A stretch of 6,924 nt of DNA from Campylobacteraceae bacterium (GCA_027083075.1 JALWQQ010000080.1:1-6924); one strand, 5' to 3'. Counted from the stretch's first letter, positions 1 through 6,123 are shown. A program made the numbers and translations. The notes: generated by a model from the letters alone, not told the origin.

Positions 1-166
1 CATAGATGATCGCCGCGGCAAGCGCAATCCCTTCCGGCAAAAAGATAGAGACGGTGACGATGTTGTGCGTTTGCATCAGTGCAAAGCTTAGTTTGCCGCT
101 TAGCAGATAGAGTAGCGCGATAAGTAGATTGACCCCGTAGAAGAGATACGATTTGTTGCGCATCAT
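1..166 (-). CDS. N-terminal fragment of a MASE1-like membrane sensor protein (partial)
   Basis: This is the first 55 codons of a minus-strand gene that runs off the left edge of the window. The protein opens with tandem Met codons (166-164 and 163-161; either could be the start), a short basic stretch (RNKS) and a hydrophobic segment at about residues 10-31. A polar turn (QTHN) follows, then a second hydrophobic segment containing FLPEGIALAAA at residues 42-52. The pattern of P-x-GIALAA at the start of the second helix is typical of MASE1, a multi-helix membrane sensory domain usually fused to diguanylate cyclase, EAL, PAS or histidine-kinase modules. The output domain lies outside the window, so the signalling role cannot be named. 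The Shine-Dalgarno match is weak. The gene diverges from cca across an 88-bp spacer, where AT-rich sequence at 209-218 could serve as its -10 region. The call rests on one motif and the hydrophobic layout. Confidence 0.6.
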   Translation of the reverse strand, partial: MMRNKSYLFYGVNLLIALLYLLSGKLSFALMQTHNIVTVSIFLPEGIALAAAIIY

Positions 167-219
167 GATAGTCTTTTAGCCCGTCTGTGAATTACCCTCG
201 TTCGTAGGATATAACATAG

Positions 220-247
220 TTGATTAATCTGTGCTTTGTGATACAAT
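220..247 (+). promoter_or_regulatory. Predicted sigma70-type promoter for cca
   Basis: A -35-like TTGATT at 220-225 and a -10 TACAAT at 242-247, inside GATACAAT, are separated by 16 bp. The same 8-base GATACAAT recurs upstream of rlmH and of the membrane-protein gene, which supports it as the -10 box of this genome. The predicted transcription start is around 253-255, at or just before the ATG at 255. Confidence 0.6.
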
Positions 248-254
248 CATACTT

Positions 255-1670
255 ATGGAAGTATTAGGGATAGTGCCGACTATACTGCTTCATATCATCG
301 CAAACCTTGATCGGCACGGCGTAAGGGCTTATCTTGTCGGCGGTGCGGTACGCGATATGTTTTTTGGTAGAGAGCCCAAAGATTTCGATATCGAAGTCTA
401 TGGCGTACAAACGTATGAACAACTTGTAGGGTTTTTGCAACCTTTCGGTGAGGCGGTGACGGTGGGCAAGAGTTTCGGTGTCGTAAAGCTACGTACCGAA
501 GAGGGGGAGTTTGACTTTTCTCTGCCCCGTCTGGAGTGTAGTACAGGAGAGGGGCATCGCGACTTTCGCGTTGAGATTGACGGTGCTTTGGATTTTGCCA
601 AAGCGGCGCGAAGGCGCGACTTTACGATCAATGCGATCGGCTACGATCCGTTGAGGAAGCACTTTCTCGATCCCTTTGACGGCAGAAGCGATCTTCAAAA
701 CGGCATCTTGCGCCATATCGACGATGCGGCATTTGCCGAAGATCCGCTACGTGTCTATAGGGCGGTACAGTTTGCCGCGCGCTTCGATCTAAAGATCGCA
801 TCGAAGACCGAAACGCTTTGTCGCAGCATGGTAGCAAAGGGAGCGCTTGATGCCTTGCCTAAAGAGCGCGTTTATGAAGAGGTTAAAAAGATACTGCTCA
901 AAGCCCCAAAGCCCTCGACTGCCTTCGAGTTGATGCGAAAATGGGGTATTACGGCACGCTATTTCCCCGAATTGCATGCGCTGATCGGTGTTGTGCAAGA
1001 TCCCGTATGGCACCCCGAAGGTGATGTCTGGATACATACGATGATGGTGCTTGATGCGATGGCGCGTATCTGCCGGATGGAGGCGCTCTGTCGCGATCCC
1101 TTTGAAAAGCTTGCACTAATGTTTGCGGCACTCTGTCACGATCTGGGCAAAGCGACAACCACACGTTACGAGAGGGGGCGCATTCGTGCTATCGGGCACG
1201 AGCAGGCGTCGATGGCGTTAACGCGCCCTTTTATGAGGCGACTGACAAAGGAAAAGCGTCTGATAGCGGCAGTCGAACCTCTCGTCGAGCACCACCTGAA
1301 ACCCTCGCAATTTTTTGCCCAAGGTGCCAAAGCGAGTGCCATAAGGCGCTTGGCGACCAAGGTCGATCTTGAGCGCTTGGTACTGCTTGCCAAAGCCGAT
1401 TTTTTAGGGCGCGATACCAAGGAGGCAAAGAGCGGGTGCTATGAGGCGGGCGAATGGCTGCTTGCAGAGGCGAAACGACTAAATGTTAACAAAGGGGCAC
1501 CGAAACCGTGGGTTGGCGGCAAGGAGCTAATCGCCCTCGGCTTTGCGCCCTCGTCCGATTTCGGCAAAGCGATCAAAAGACTCTACGAGATGCAACTTGA
1601 CGGTCGTTTTGCTAGCAAAGAGAAGGCGATGGCGTATGCAAAACAGCACTACACAGACTTGGTTTCCTGA
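255..1670 (+). CDS. cca: CCA-adding tRNA nucleotidyltransferase with HD domain
   Basis: Adds or repairs the 3'-CCA end of tRNAs from CTP and ATP in the cytoplasm. With the ATG at 255 the protein has 471 residues. Visible motifs are GGAVRD (29-34), the metal-binding DxD in KDFDIEV (D43, D45), RRRDFTINAI (119-128) and the EDPLRVYRA region. Together these mark the bacterial class II nucleotidyltransferase superfamily. An HD phosphohydrolase domain follows, with WHPEGDVWIH (252-261), CHDLGK (H295, D296) and HEQAS (H315). The C-terminal block near residues 419-465 (WVGGKELIALGF, then a helix ending KEKAMAYAK) resembles the second C-terminal domain of CCA/poly(A) polymerase-family proteins and makes it about 60 residues longer than E. 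coli Cca. The start is uncertain: ATG 255 would be nearly leaderless given the promoter, GTG 273 has GGAAG ten bases upstream, and GTG 231 lies upstream of the -10 box. Strict CC-adding or A-adding specificity cannot be excluded from sequence alone. Confidence 0.93.
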   Translation: MEVLGIVPTILLHIIANLDRHGVRAYLVGGAVRDMFFGREPKDFDIEVYGVQTYEQLVGFLQPFGEAVTVGKSFGVVKLRTEEGEFDFSLPRLECSTGEGHRDFRVEIDGALDFAKAARRRDFTINAIGYDPLRKHFLDPFDGRSDLQNGILRHIDDAAFAEDPLRVYRAVQFAARFDLKIASKTETLCRSMVAKGALDALPKERVYEEVKKILLKAPKPSTAFELMRKWGITARYFPELHALIGVVQDPVWHPEGDVWIHTMMVLDAMARICRMEALCRDPFEKLALMFAALCHDLGKATTTRYERGRIRAIGHEQASMALTRPFMRRLTKEKRLIAAVEPLVEHHLKPSQFFAQGAKASAIRRLATKVDLERLVLLAKADFLGRDTKEAKSGCYEAGEWLLAEAKRLNVNKGAPKPWVGGKELIALGFAPSSDFGKAIKRLYEMQLDGRFASKEKAMAYAKQHYTDLVS

Positions 1671-1975
1671 TCGATCCACGCCGCATAACTCTCCGAGATC
1701 GCTATGCAGGGCACCATGACGATCTCAGGCACTTCGTAGATATGCAGCTGCTTGATACGCGCTTTGATCGCATCGAAAAGTGCACTTTTGCTTTTGATCT
1801 CAAGTTTGATCTCTTTGGCATCGACGCATTTGTTTTGCCAACGATAGCGACTCTGTATCTGCACCTGCTGTACACAGGCGGCAAGCTTCTCTTCTAACAA
1901 TGCTTCAGTGAGCTTTTCAGCGTTTTCGGGACTATCCGTAGTGGTGATAACAATGCAGTACGGGGAGTCAGACAT
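1649..1975 (-). CDS. cutA: CutA1-family divalent-cation tolerance protein
   Basis: A 108-residue protein, normal length for CutA1, a small trimeric cytoplasmic protein linked to divalent-metal tolerance in E. coli but with no agreed biochemical activity. Family hallmarks are the N-terminal beta strand IVITTTDSPENAEKL (8-22), EEKLAACV (28-35), the SRYRWQ strand (42-47), and the conserved LHIYEVPEIVMVP block (77-89) with an aromatic near the end (W100). The ATG at 1975 is preceded by AGAAAGGA at good spacing. The first eight bases of the gene overlap the end of the upstream phosphatase gene, so translational coupling is likely. Its 3' end runs 22 bp into the convergent cca gene. The family call is very firm; the physiological role is not. 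Confidence 0.95.
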   Translation of the reverse strand: MSDSPYCIVITTTDSPENAEKLTEALLEEKLAACVQQVQIQSRYRWQNKCVDAKEIKLEIKSKSALFDAIKARIKQLHIYEVPEIVMVPCIAISESYAAWIDQETKSV

Positions 1976-2411
1976 GAAATTCCTTTCTGAAAATATCTTC
2001 GACGCAAGTGCGGATCATTGTAAATACCTCCTTGATCGCATCGGTAGCATAGTAGGGATCGGGCACATCCTTACCGCCGTAATCTCCGTAATCGCCGAGT
2101 AGTTTGGTGTTACGAAAACCCAAATCCTCTAATGTGCGCTTGTTCTCTTTGTCCATTGCGACGATCTTTTCAAATCGCTCTTTGTCCTCGGGCAGAACCG
2201 TTCTGGCACGCAGATCGGAGATGTCGATGCCGTTTTTCAGGGCGATGCGTTGCGAAGCCTCGCACGGCGCTTCGCCGATGTGCCACTTTCCCGTTCCTGC
2301 CGAATCGATTTCGATGCTCAGTCCGTGTTCTCGGGCTATGTGTTTGGCAATGCCTTCCGCCAATGGAGAGCGACAGATATTGCCAAGACAGACAAAAAGC
2401 AATGAACTCAA
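1968..2411 (-). CDS. Low-molecular-weight protein tyrosine phosphatase family protein
   Basis: A 147-residue cytoplasmic protein with the LMW-PTP P-loop VCLGNICRSP at residues 7-16: nucleophile C8, phosphate-binding R14 and S15 of the C-x5-R-S motif. The general-acid loop is DPYY at 118-121. The family hydrolyses phosphotyrosine on proteins, and bacterial members often act with tyrosine kinases in polysaccharide export. No kinase or capsule gene is visible here, so the substrate is unknown. The CLGNICRS loop fits LMW-PTP rather than the related arsenate reductases. The start is TTG at 2411-2409: it places the P-loop at the normal distance from the N-terminus and has GGAG seven bases upstream (2419-2422). 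It is the first gene of a two-gene unit with cutA, overlapping it by 8 bp, and diverges from rlmH. Confidence 0.93.
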   Translation of the reverse strand: MSSLLFVCLGNICRSPLAEGIAKHIAREHGLSIEIDSAGTGKWHIGEAPCEASQRIALKNGIDISDLRARTVLPEDKERFEKIVAMDKENKRTLEDLGFRNTKLLGDYGDYGGKDVPDPYYATDAIKEVFTMIRTCVEDIFRKEFHV

Positions 2412-2418
2412 GGGCTAA

Positions 2419-2423
2419 CTCCG
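2419..2423 (-). promoter_or_regulatory. Ribosome binding site that decides the TTG start of the phosphatase gene
   Basis: On the minus strand CGGAG lies seven bases before TTG at 2411. No ATG or GTG in the same frame lies between this site and the essential P-loop, so this Shine-Dalgarno match is the main support for a TTG start. Confidence 0.6.
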
Positions 2424-2433
2424 TTCTATTTTT

Positions 2434-2441
2434 GATACAAT
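2434..2441 (+). promoter_or_regulatory. Predicted -10 box for the rlmH-dksA unit
   Basis: GATACAAT, identical to the boxes before cca and before the gene at 3383, with TACAAT at 2436-2441. The implied start is near 2448 and gives a leader of about 29 bases containing GGAAAGAGG just before the GTG. No convincing -35 hexamer is visible, which is common for Campylobacterota sigma70 promoters. Confidence 0.5.
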
Positions 2442-2476
2442 AGCAAAATTTTACCCAAAACAAGTGGAAAGAGGTC

Positions 2477-2938
2477 GTGAAAATCAAACTTTTTTGTATC
2501 GAAAAACAGAAAAAAGATCCGCTTTTCGAGCCGATCTTATCACACTATGTCAAGCTATGCCGTCCATTTGCAAGCGTCGAGATACATACGCTCTTTAGCA
2601 AAGAGGTTGCCAAGGCGCAAGAGCGAAGCGCGGAAGAGGCGAAGGCGACCTATAGCCGTCTCTTTGAACCGCATTTGGGCAAGGGGTACGATATCGTACT
2701 CGATCCACTTGGCAAGGCGGTAGACTCTTACACCTTTGCCGATCTGCTTAAGGATAGAGCCGAAGTAAACTTCTATATAGGCGGTGCTTACGGCTTTGAG
2801 CGCCGATTTGTCGCCCAAAGCAATATCGCCGTTTCATTTGGTAAAATAACGCTTTCACATAAGCTCGTTAAAGCCGTATTGTTAGAGCAGATTTTTCGGG
2901 GGTTGAGTATCAACCGTAACCACCCGTACCACAAATAG
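2477..2938 (+). CDS. rlmH: 23S rRNA (pseudouridine-1915-N3)-methyltransferase RlmH
   Basis: RlmH is a SPOUT-class, trefoil-knot methyltransferase that uses S-adenosylmethionine to methylate pseudouridine 1915 in helix 69 of 23S rRNA, acting on assembled 70S ribosomes. The protein has 153 residues, matching the usual length of about 155. Characteristic blocks are LDPLGKAVDSYTFAD (75-89), the SAM-binding knot segment FYIGGAYGF (99-107), SFGKITLSHKLVKAVLLEQIFR (120-141) and the C-terminal SINRNHPYHK (144-153). The GTG start at 2477 gives the expected MKIKLF beginning and follows a purine-rich GGAAAGAGG. The stop TAG is followed after 12 bases by the dksA-like gene, whose Shine-Dalgarno begins at the last base of this stop, so the two are probably cotranscribed. 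Confidence 0.95.
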   Translation: MKIKLFCIEKQKKDPLFEPILSHYVKLCRPFASVEIHTLFSKEVAKAQERSAEEAKATYSRLFEPHLGKGYDIVLDPLGKAVDSYTFADLLKDRAEVNFYIGGAYGFERRFVAQSNIAVSFGKITLSHKLVKAVLLEQIFRGLSINRNHPYHK

Positions 2939-2950
2939 GGAGCAAGATAG

Positions 2951-3316
2951 ATGGTTAAAGCGTTAAATCGAGAAGATTTGGAATATTTCAAAAATAGACT
3001 TTTGGATCGAAGGGTGCAGATAGAGCGCAATCTCAACGGCACCGCATTAGAGCTCAAAAGCATGCGCGATCTGGAGCTTAACGATGAAGGCGATTATGCC
3101 GCCGCATCAGCAGAGAGTGCGGTTGAGAGTGCGATATTAGAGCAACAACGTAAAGAGCTTCGCGAGATTGACACCGCACTCAAAAAGATATCCTCGGGTA
3201 CCTACGGTATCTGTGAGATGTGCGAAGAGCCTATCGGTCGTCCGCGCTTAGAGGTCAAGCCCTATGCGCGCTACTGTATCGTGTGTCGTGAAATTAATGA
3301 AAAAGAGCAGGCGTAA
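2951..3316 (+). CDS. dksA: DksA/TraR-family RNA polymerase-binding transcription factor
   Basis: A 121-residue protein, shorter than the 151-residue E. coli DksA and close to the Campylobacter form (Cj0125c, from memory). An N-terminal helix (about 5-36) leads to a coiled-coil tip carrying D45-E-G-D48-Y-A50, which fits the DxxDxA tip signature that DksA needs to act in the RNA polymerase secondary channel. A second helix (about 53-83) follows. Then comes a four-cysteine zinc finger, CEMC (C88, C91) and CIVC (C109, C112), with the typical CEEPIGRPRLEVKP spacing. DksA proteins act with ppGpp to lower rRNA transcription and adjust amino-acid and stress genes. GGGAG at 2938-2942 lies eight bases before the ATG. 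It appears to form an operon with rlmH. Confidence 0.92.
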   Translation: MVKALNREDLEYFKNRLLDRRVQIERNLNGTALELKSMRDLELNDEGDYAAASAESAVESAILEQQRKELREIDTALKKISSGTYGICEMCEEPIGRPRLEVKPYARYCIVCREINEKEQA

Positions 3317-3324
3317 CAGCGCCT
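3309..3324 (+). terminator. Weak hairpin at the end of the dksA-like gene
   Basis: AGGCG (3309-3313) pairs with CGCCT (3320-3324) around a six-base loop that contains the stop codon; only a short T run follows. It may be a weak or partial terminator separating rlmH-dksA from the next promoter, or chance. Confidence 0.25.
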
Positions 3325-3337
3325 TTAGTCCCTCTGT

Positions 3338-3345
3338 GATACAAT
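3338..3345 (+). promoter_or_regulatory. Predicted -10 box for the membrane protein-dus-TSUP unit
   Basis: GATACAAT, within TGTGATACAAT as at cca; TACAAT is at 3340-3345. The implied start is near 3352, giving a leader of about 31 bases with AAGGAG at 3367-3372 ahead of the ATG at 3383. No clear -35 hexamer is seen. Confidence 0.5.
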
Positions 3346-3382
3346 ATACATAGAGACGCTACACAGAAGGAGCACGGAAGAG

Positions 3383-4417
3383 ATGAGAGTAGGACTTTAT
3401 ACGGTAGCGGCACTGGTCTTGCTGGCGTTGATGGCGGCATTTGTCTACACCCAGATGCCGGGCTATCATACGCTTGAGTTTTTCGGTGTCAATATCACCC
3501 TGCCGGTAGTCGTATGGGTGATGTTGCCCGCACTTCTTCTCTTTCTCTTTAGCTTGCTTCATCTGCTCATCTACGGCTTTAAGAGCTACCTGCAGGAGCG
3601 TCGCTGGCAACGCGACGCCGCTACGTTGGACGATGCGCTCTACTGGTCCTTGGTCAAAGAGCCTAAAGAGCAGCACTATAGTGTACCTGCTATCGAAGAT
3701 AGTGCCATGTTGCTCAATAAGGCATCGCTGGAACTTACCGAGTATGTCGAAGGGCTCAATCCGCGTTTGGCGAAGATCGCAACTCTGATCCTCAAGATCA
3801 AAAACGGCGAATATGTCGACCTCAAGGCGGAAAAGCTCGGTAAAGTCTTTGCCGACGGCAACCCTTATCTTATCCAAAACCGTCTCAATAGACTCGATAG
3901 TGACGAAAAGTTTATCGAAGAGGTGATCAAGTCAAGCACCTCCTTTAGTGATCCGGTGCGCCAAAAGGCGCTCTCGCTCTTTGTGCAGCGTGCCGATTTC
4001 CCCAAGGCGCGCGCCTTTGCCAAGCTTTTTGGCGTAGAGCACTTTATGCAGATGATCCGTCGTGCGGCAAATGCGGAAGAGAAGTTGGGACTCACTCCCG
4101 ATATCTGTACCCATTTCGTCGAATCGCTTCCGATGCAGTGTCGTGATTTTATGCTCTTGGCAAAAGAGCTAAAAGGCATCTTCGATCCCGACACGACGCT
4201 CTCGCTCTTCAAACGCTACCAAAAAGAGAATGAGAAGGCGCAAAGTGCCTACCTCTATCTGCTTTTCGAATATGAACTGAGTGAGGAGGCGAAGGCCTAT
4301 CTGGATGAGCAGGGGGAGACGGAGTTTGCGAAGTTCAGGGCCTATCTTGCACTTAAAGAGGCAGGCTATCATGCCTCTTTCGAAGCACTTTTCGAGCCCG
4401 AGACTCTCTGTAAGTAA
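3383..4417 (+). CDS. Conserved two-TM membrane protein: LapA-like N-terminus plus large helical cytoplasmic domain
   Basis: A 344-residue protein of unknown function. Residues 4-22 and 40-64 are two strongly hydrophobic segments separated by a short linker with TLEFFGVNITLP (30-41). This 'TLxFFGxxxxLP then long helix' layout resembles the LapA/DUF1049 domain. The rest (about 67-344) is charged, has no further membrane segment and looks almost wholly alpha-helical, with recurrent short helix-loop-helix patterns that could be a TPR-like solenoid, though no clean TPR consensus is visible. By the positive-inside rule (YGFKSYLQERRWQR right after TM2) the helical domain is probably cytoplasmic. Its place between a dksA-like gene and dus corresponds, as I recall, to Cj0124c, a putative membrane protein in C. 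jejuni. It has its own upstream promoter and AAGGAG ten bases before the ATG, and ends nine bases before dus. Confidence 0.85.
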   Translation: MRVGLYTVAALVLLALMAAFVYTQMPGYHTLEFFGVNITLPVVVWVMLPALLLFLFSLLHLLIYGFKSYLQERRWQRDAATLDDALYWSLVKEPKEQHYSVPAIEDSAMLLNKASLELTEYVEGLNPRLAKIATLILKIKNGEYVDLKAEKLGKVFADGNPYLIQNRLNRLDSDEKFIEEVIKSSTSFSDPVRQKALSLFVQRADFPKARAFAKLFGVEHFMQMIRRAANAEEKLGLTPDICTHFVESLPMQCRDFMLLAKELKGIFDPDTTLSLFKRYQKENEKAQSAYLYLLFEYELSEEAKAYLDEQGETEFAKFRAYLALKEAGYHASFEALFEPETLCK

Positions 4418-4426
4418 TCGACAATT

Positions 4427-5383
4427 ATGAAGATCGACTTTTCAAAGCCTCTCTACGCACTGGCGCCACTTGCAGGGTTTACCGATCTTCCCTTTCGTTC
4501 CGTAGTGAAAAAGTTCGGCGTCGATCTGACCGTCAGTGAGATGATCAGCTCCAACGCCTTGGTGCACAACGCCAAAAAGACCGAAAAGATGCTGCAGCGA
4601 TCACAGAGAGAGGACCCCTACAGCATACAGATCGCCGGCAGCAACCTTGAGGTGATCCGCCGTGCCGTCGAGATCATCAACGAAAGAGAGGGGGTGGCGT
4701 GTATCGACCTAAACTGCGGATGTCCCGCCCCCAAGGTGGTAAACAACCTACAGGGCTCTTCGCTCTTGACAGATTTGCCGCAGATGGGTAGAGTAATCGA
4801 GACGATCAAAAAGTATTCCGCCAAGCCCTATACGTCGGTCAAGATGCGGCTGGGGTTCAACGAGAAAAACCATGTCGAGATCGCAAAAACCGCCGAGGCG
4901 GCGGGTGCGGACTTTATTGCCGTGCACGGAAGGACACGCGCCGACAGATATAAGGCAGCAGTCGATTATGATGCAATTCGCGAGGTCAAAAAGGCGGTCT
5001 CTATCCCGGTGATCGCCAACGGCGATATCACGACACCGCAAAAAGCGGCATGGGTGCTAGAGTATACCGGTGCGGACGGCGTGATGATCGGGCGTGCGGC
5101 AGTGGGAAAGCCTTGGATCTTTGCGCAGATCAAAGAGGGGCACGAGAGGGCGGATGCGAAGCTGATCTGCGAGGTGGTTCTGGAGCATTTCGATCAGATG
5201 ATCGCGCACTACGGCGAGTATGGGGCGATCATCTTCCGTAAAAATCTCCATGCCTATTCTAAGGCGGGCTACCAAGGCGCATCGGCATTTCGCGATCGCA
5301 TCAATCGCATCACCGATCCTGCAGAGATGCGCGAAGAGATCGCCGCTTTCTTTTCGCAACCTCTAAAAGAGGAAGGGCAATAA
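4427..5383 (+). CDS. dusB: tRNA-dihydrouridine synthase (DusB type)
   Basis: An FMN-dependent TIM-barrel enzyme that uses NADPH to reduce uridines in the tRNA D-loop to dihydrouridine. The 318 residues match the length of DusB (about 320). Signature features are the N-terminal LAPLAGFTDLPFR (12-24), MISSNAL near 39-45, IQIAGS near 67-72, the active-site segment DLNCGCP with catalytic C99 followed by APKV, VHGRTR (166-171) which contributes to FMN and RNA contacts, VIANGDI (about 195-201), and the phosphate-binding MIGRAAVGKPWIF (220-232). The neighbouring C97 is unusual next to the typical NMGCP but is not the catalytic residue. The start at 4427 is set by family alignment; no good Shine-Dalgarno is visible before it, so translation may depend on coupling to the upstream gene. 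Its stop TAA overlaps the next ATG. DusB rather than DusA or DusC is inferred from the motifs. Confidence 0.94.
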   Translation: MKIDFSKPLYALAPLAGFTDLPFRSVVKKFGVDLTVSEMISSNALVHNAKKTEKMLQRSQREDPYSIQIAGSNLEVIRRAVEIINEREGVACIDLNCGCPAPKVVNNLQGSSLLTDLPQMGRVIETIKKYSAKPYTSVKMRLGFNEKNHVEIAKTAEAAGADFIAVHGRTRADRYKAAVDYDAIREVKKAVSIPVIANGDITTPQKAAWVLEYTGADGVMIGRAAVGKPWIFAQIKEGHERADAKLICEVVLEHFDQMIAHYGEYGAIIFRKNLHAYSKAGYQGASAFRDRINRITDPAEMREEIAAFFSQPLKEEGQ

Positions 5384-6120
5384 TGGCTTTTATCTTAGCA
5401 CTTGTCGGTGCGATGATCGGCGCGATGTCGGGCTTTTTCGGTATCGGCGGCGGTATGATCTTGGTGCCAATACTGTTGGCGCTGGGCTTCGAGATCAAAG
5501 ATGCGATCGGCATCTCGATCATCCAGATGGTCTTTAGTTCGTTTTTCGGCTCCTATCTCAACTGGAAAAAGGGATCCTTGGTACTGGGCGAAGGGATCTT
5601 TGTGGGGCTCGGCGGCTTTTTGGGCGGTTATATCGCAGGATATATCACGCCCTATGTGAGCGATAGACTCTTGCAGATACTCTTTTTCGGGCTTCTGATT
5701 TTTGCATTGCTACGGCTCTTTTTCTCGAAACACCACGAAGAGGGTGCGGCGACCAAGACGCTACCGAAGGTCTTGCTTTTTGCTATCGGTCTCACGGTGG
5801 GTATCTTTTCGATCACCCTCGGTGTCGGCGGCTCTATCATTATCACGCCGCTGTTGGTCGGGATGCTGCACTATCCGATCAAAAAGGCGGTGAGTGCCGG
5901 ACTCTTCTTTGTCGTCTTCTCTTCGGTAGCGGGCTTCATCAGCCGTATGCTGCACGGCGGTATCGATTTCGGTAACGGTCTGATCGTTGCCGTTGCGTCG
6001 CTTGTCGGTGTCTTTATCGGCATTTGGCTCAAAGATCATGTCAGCCACAAAAACCATAAAAACGCTTTGTTGGCGCTCTATCTCGTGGCGTTGGCAATAT
6101 TGGTGAAGAAAATGATCTAA
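5383..6120 (+). CDS. TauE/SafE (TSUP) family membrane permease
   Basis: A 245-residue integral membrane protein with seven or eight predicted hydrophobic segments. The TSUP fold is an inverted repeat, and both halves are visible: SGFFGIGGGMILVPILL near residues 16-32 and ITLGVGGSIIITPLL near 144-158, each a glycine-rich motif ending in a conserved proline. Family members move small organosulfur or organic anions such as sulfite, sulfoacetate, thiosulfate or glycolate across the inner membrane. The substrate here cannot be read from sequence. A sulfur anion would fit a sulfur-oxidising host, but that is a guess. The start ATG overlaps the dus stop by one base (TAATG), and a purine-rich AGAGGAAGGG lies just upstream, so the pair is probably translationally coupled. 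A short charged loop (SKHHEEGAATK, about 114-124) divides the two halves. Confidence 0.9.
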   Translation: MAFILALVGAMIGAMSGFFGIGGGMILVPILLALGFEIKDAIGISIIQMVFSSFFGSYLNWKKGSLVLGEGIFVGLGGFLGGYIAGYITPYVSDRLLQILFFGLLIFALLRLFFSKHHEEGAATKTLPKVLLFAIGLTVGIFSITLGVGGSIIITPLLVGMLHYPIKKAVSAGLFFVVFSSVAGFISRMLHGGIDFGNGLIVAVASLVGVFIGIWLKDHVSHKNHKNALLALYLVALAILVKKMI

Positions 6121-6123
6121 AAA

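Noticed and set aside
231..254. GTG 231 as the cca start.
   Set aside because: It lies upstream of the predicted -10 box, has no Shine-Dalgarno sequence, and adds residues not expected in the family.
2104..2443. Plus-strand open frames of about 100 codons opposite the phosphatase gene.
   Set aside because: The minus strand encodes a textbook LMW-PTP with P-loop and DPYY; the opposite frames are rich in Cys, Arg and Ser and show no domain.
2419..2476. A riboswitch or small RNA in the rlmH-phosphatase spacer.
   Set aside because: The spacer is only 65 bp, AT-rich, shows no stable stem, and is accounted for by the promoter and ribosome sites of both genes.
3359..3877. A 172-codon open frame on the minus strand opposite the membrane-protein gene.
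   Set aside because: It is antisense to a gene with clear transmembrane and family features, has a low-complexity, Gln/Lys/Asp-rich composition typical of a shadow frame, and crosses the predicted promoter and ribosome site of the plus-strand gene.
4004..4017. Perfect 14-base palindrome AAGGCGCGCGCCTT.
   Set aside because: It lies inside the membrane-protein coding sequence and is explained by Lys-Ala-Arg-Ala codons; no T tract, partner site or second copy suggests a regulatory or terminator role.
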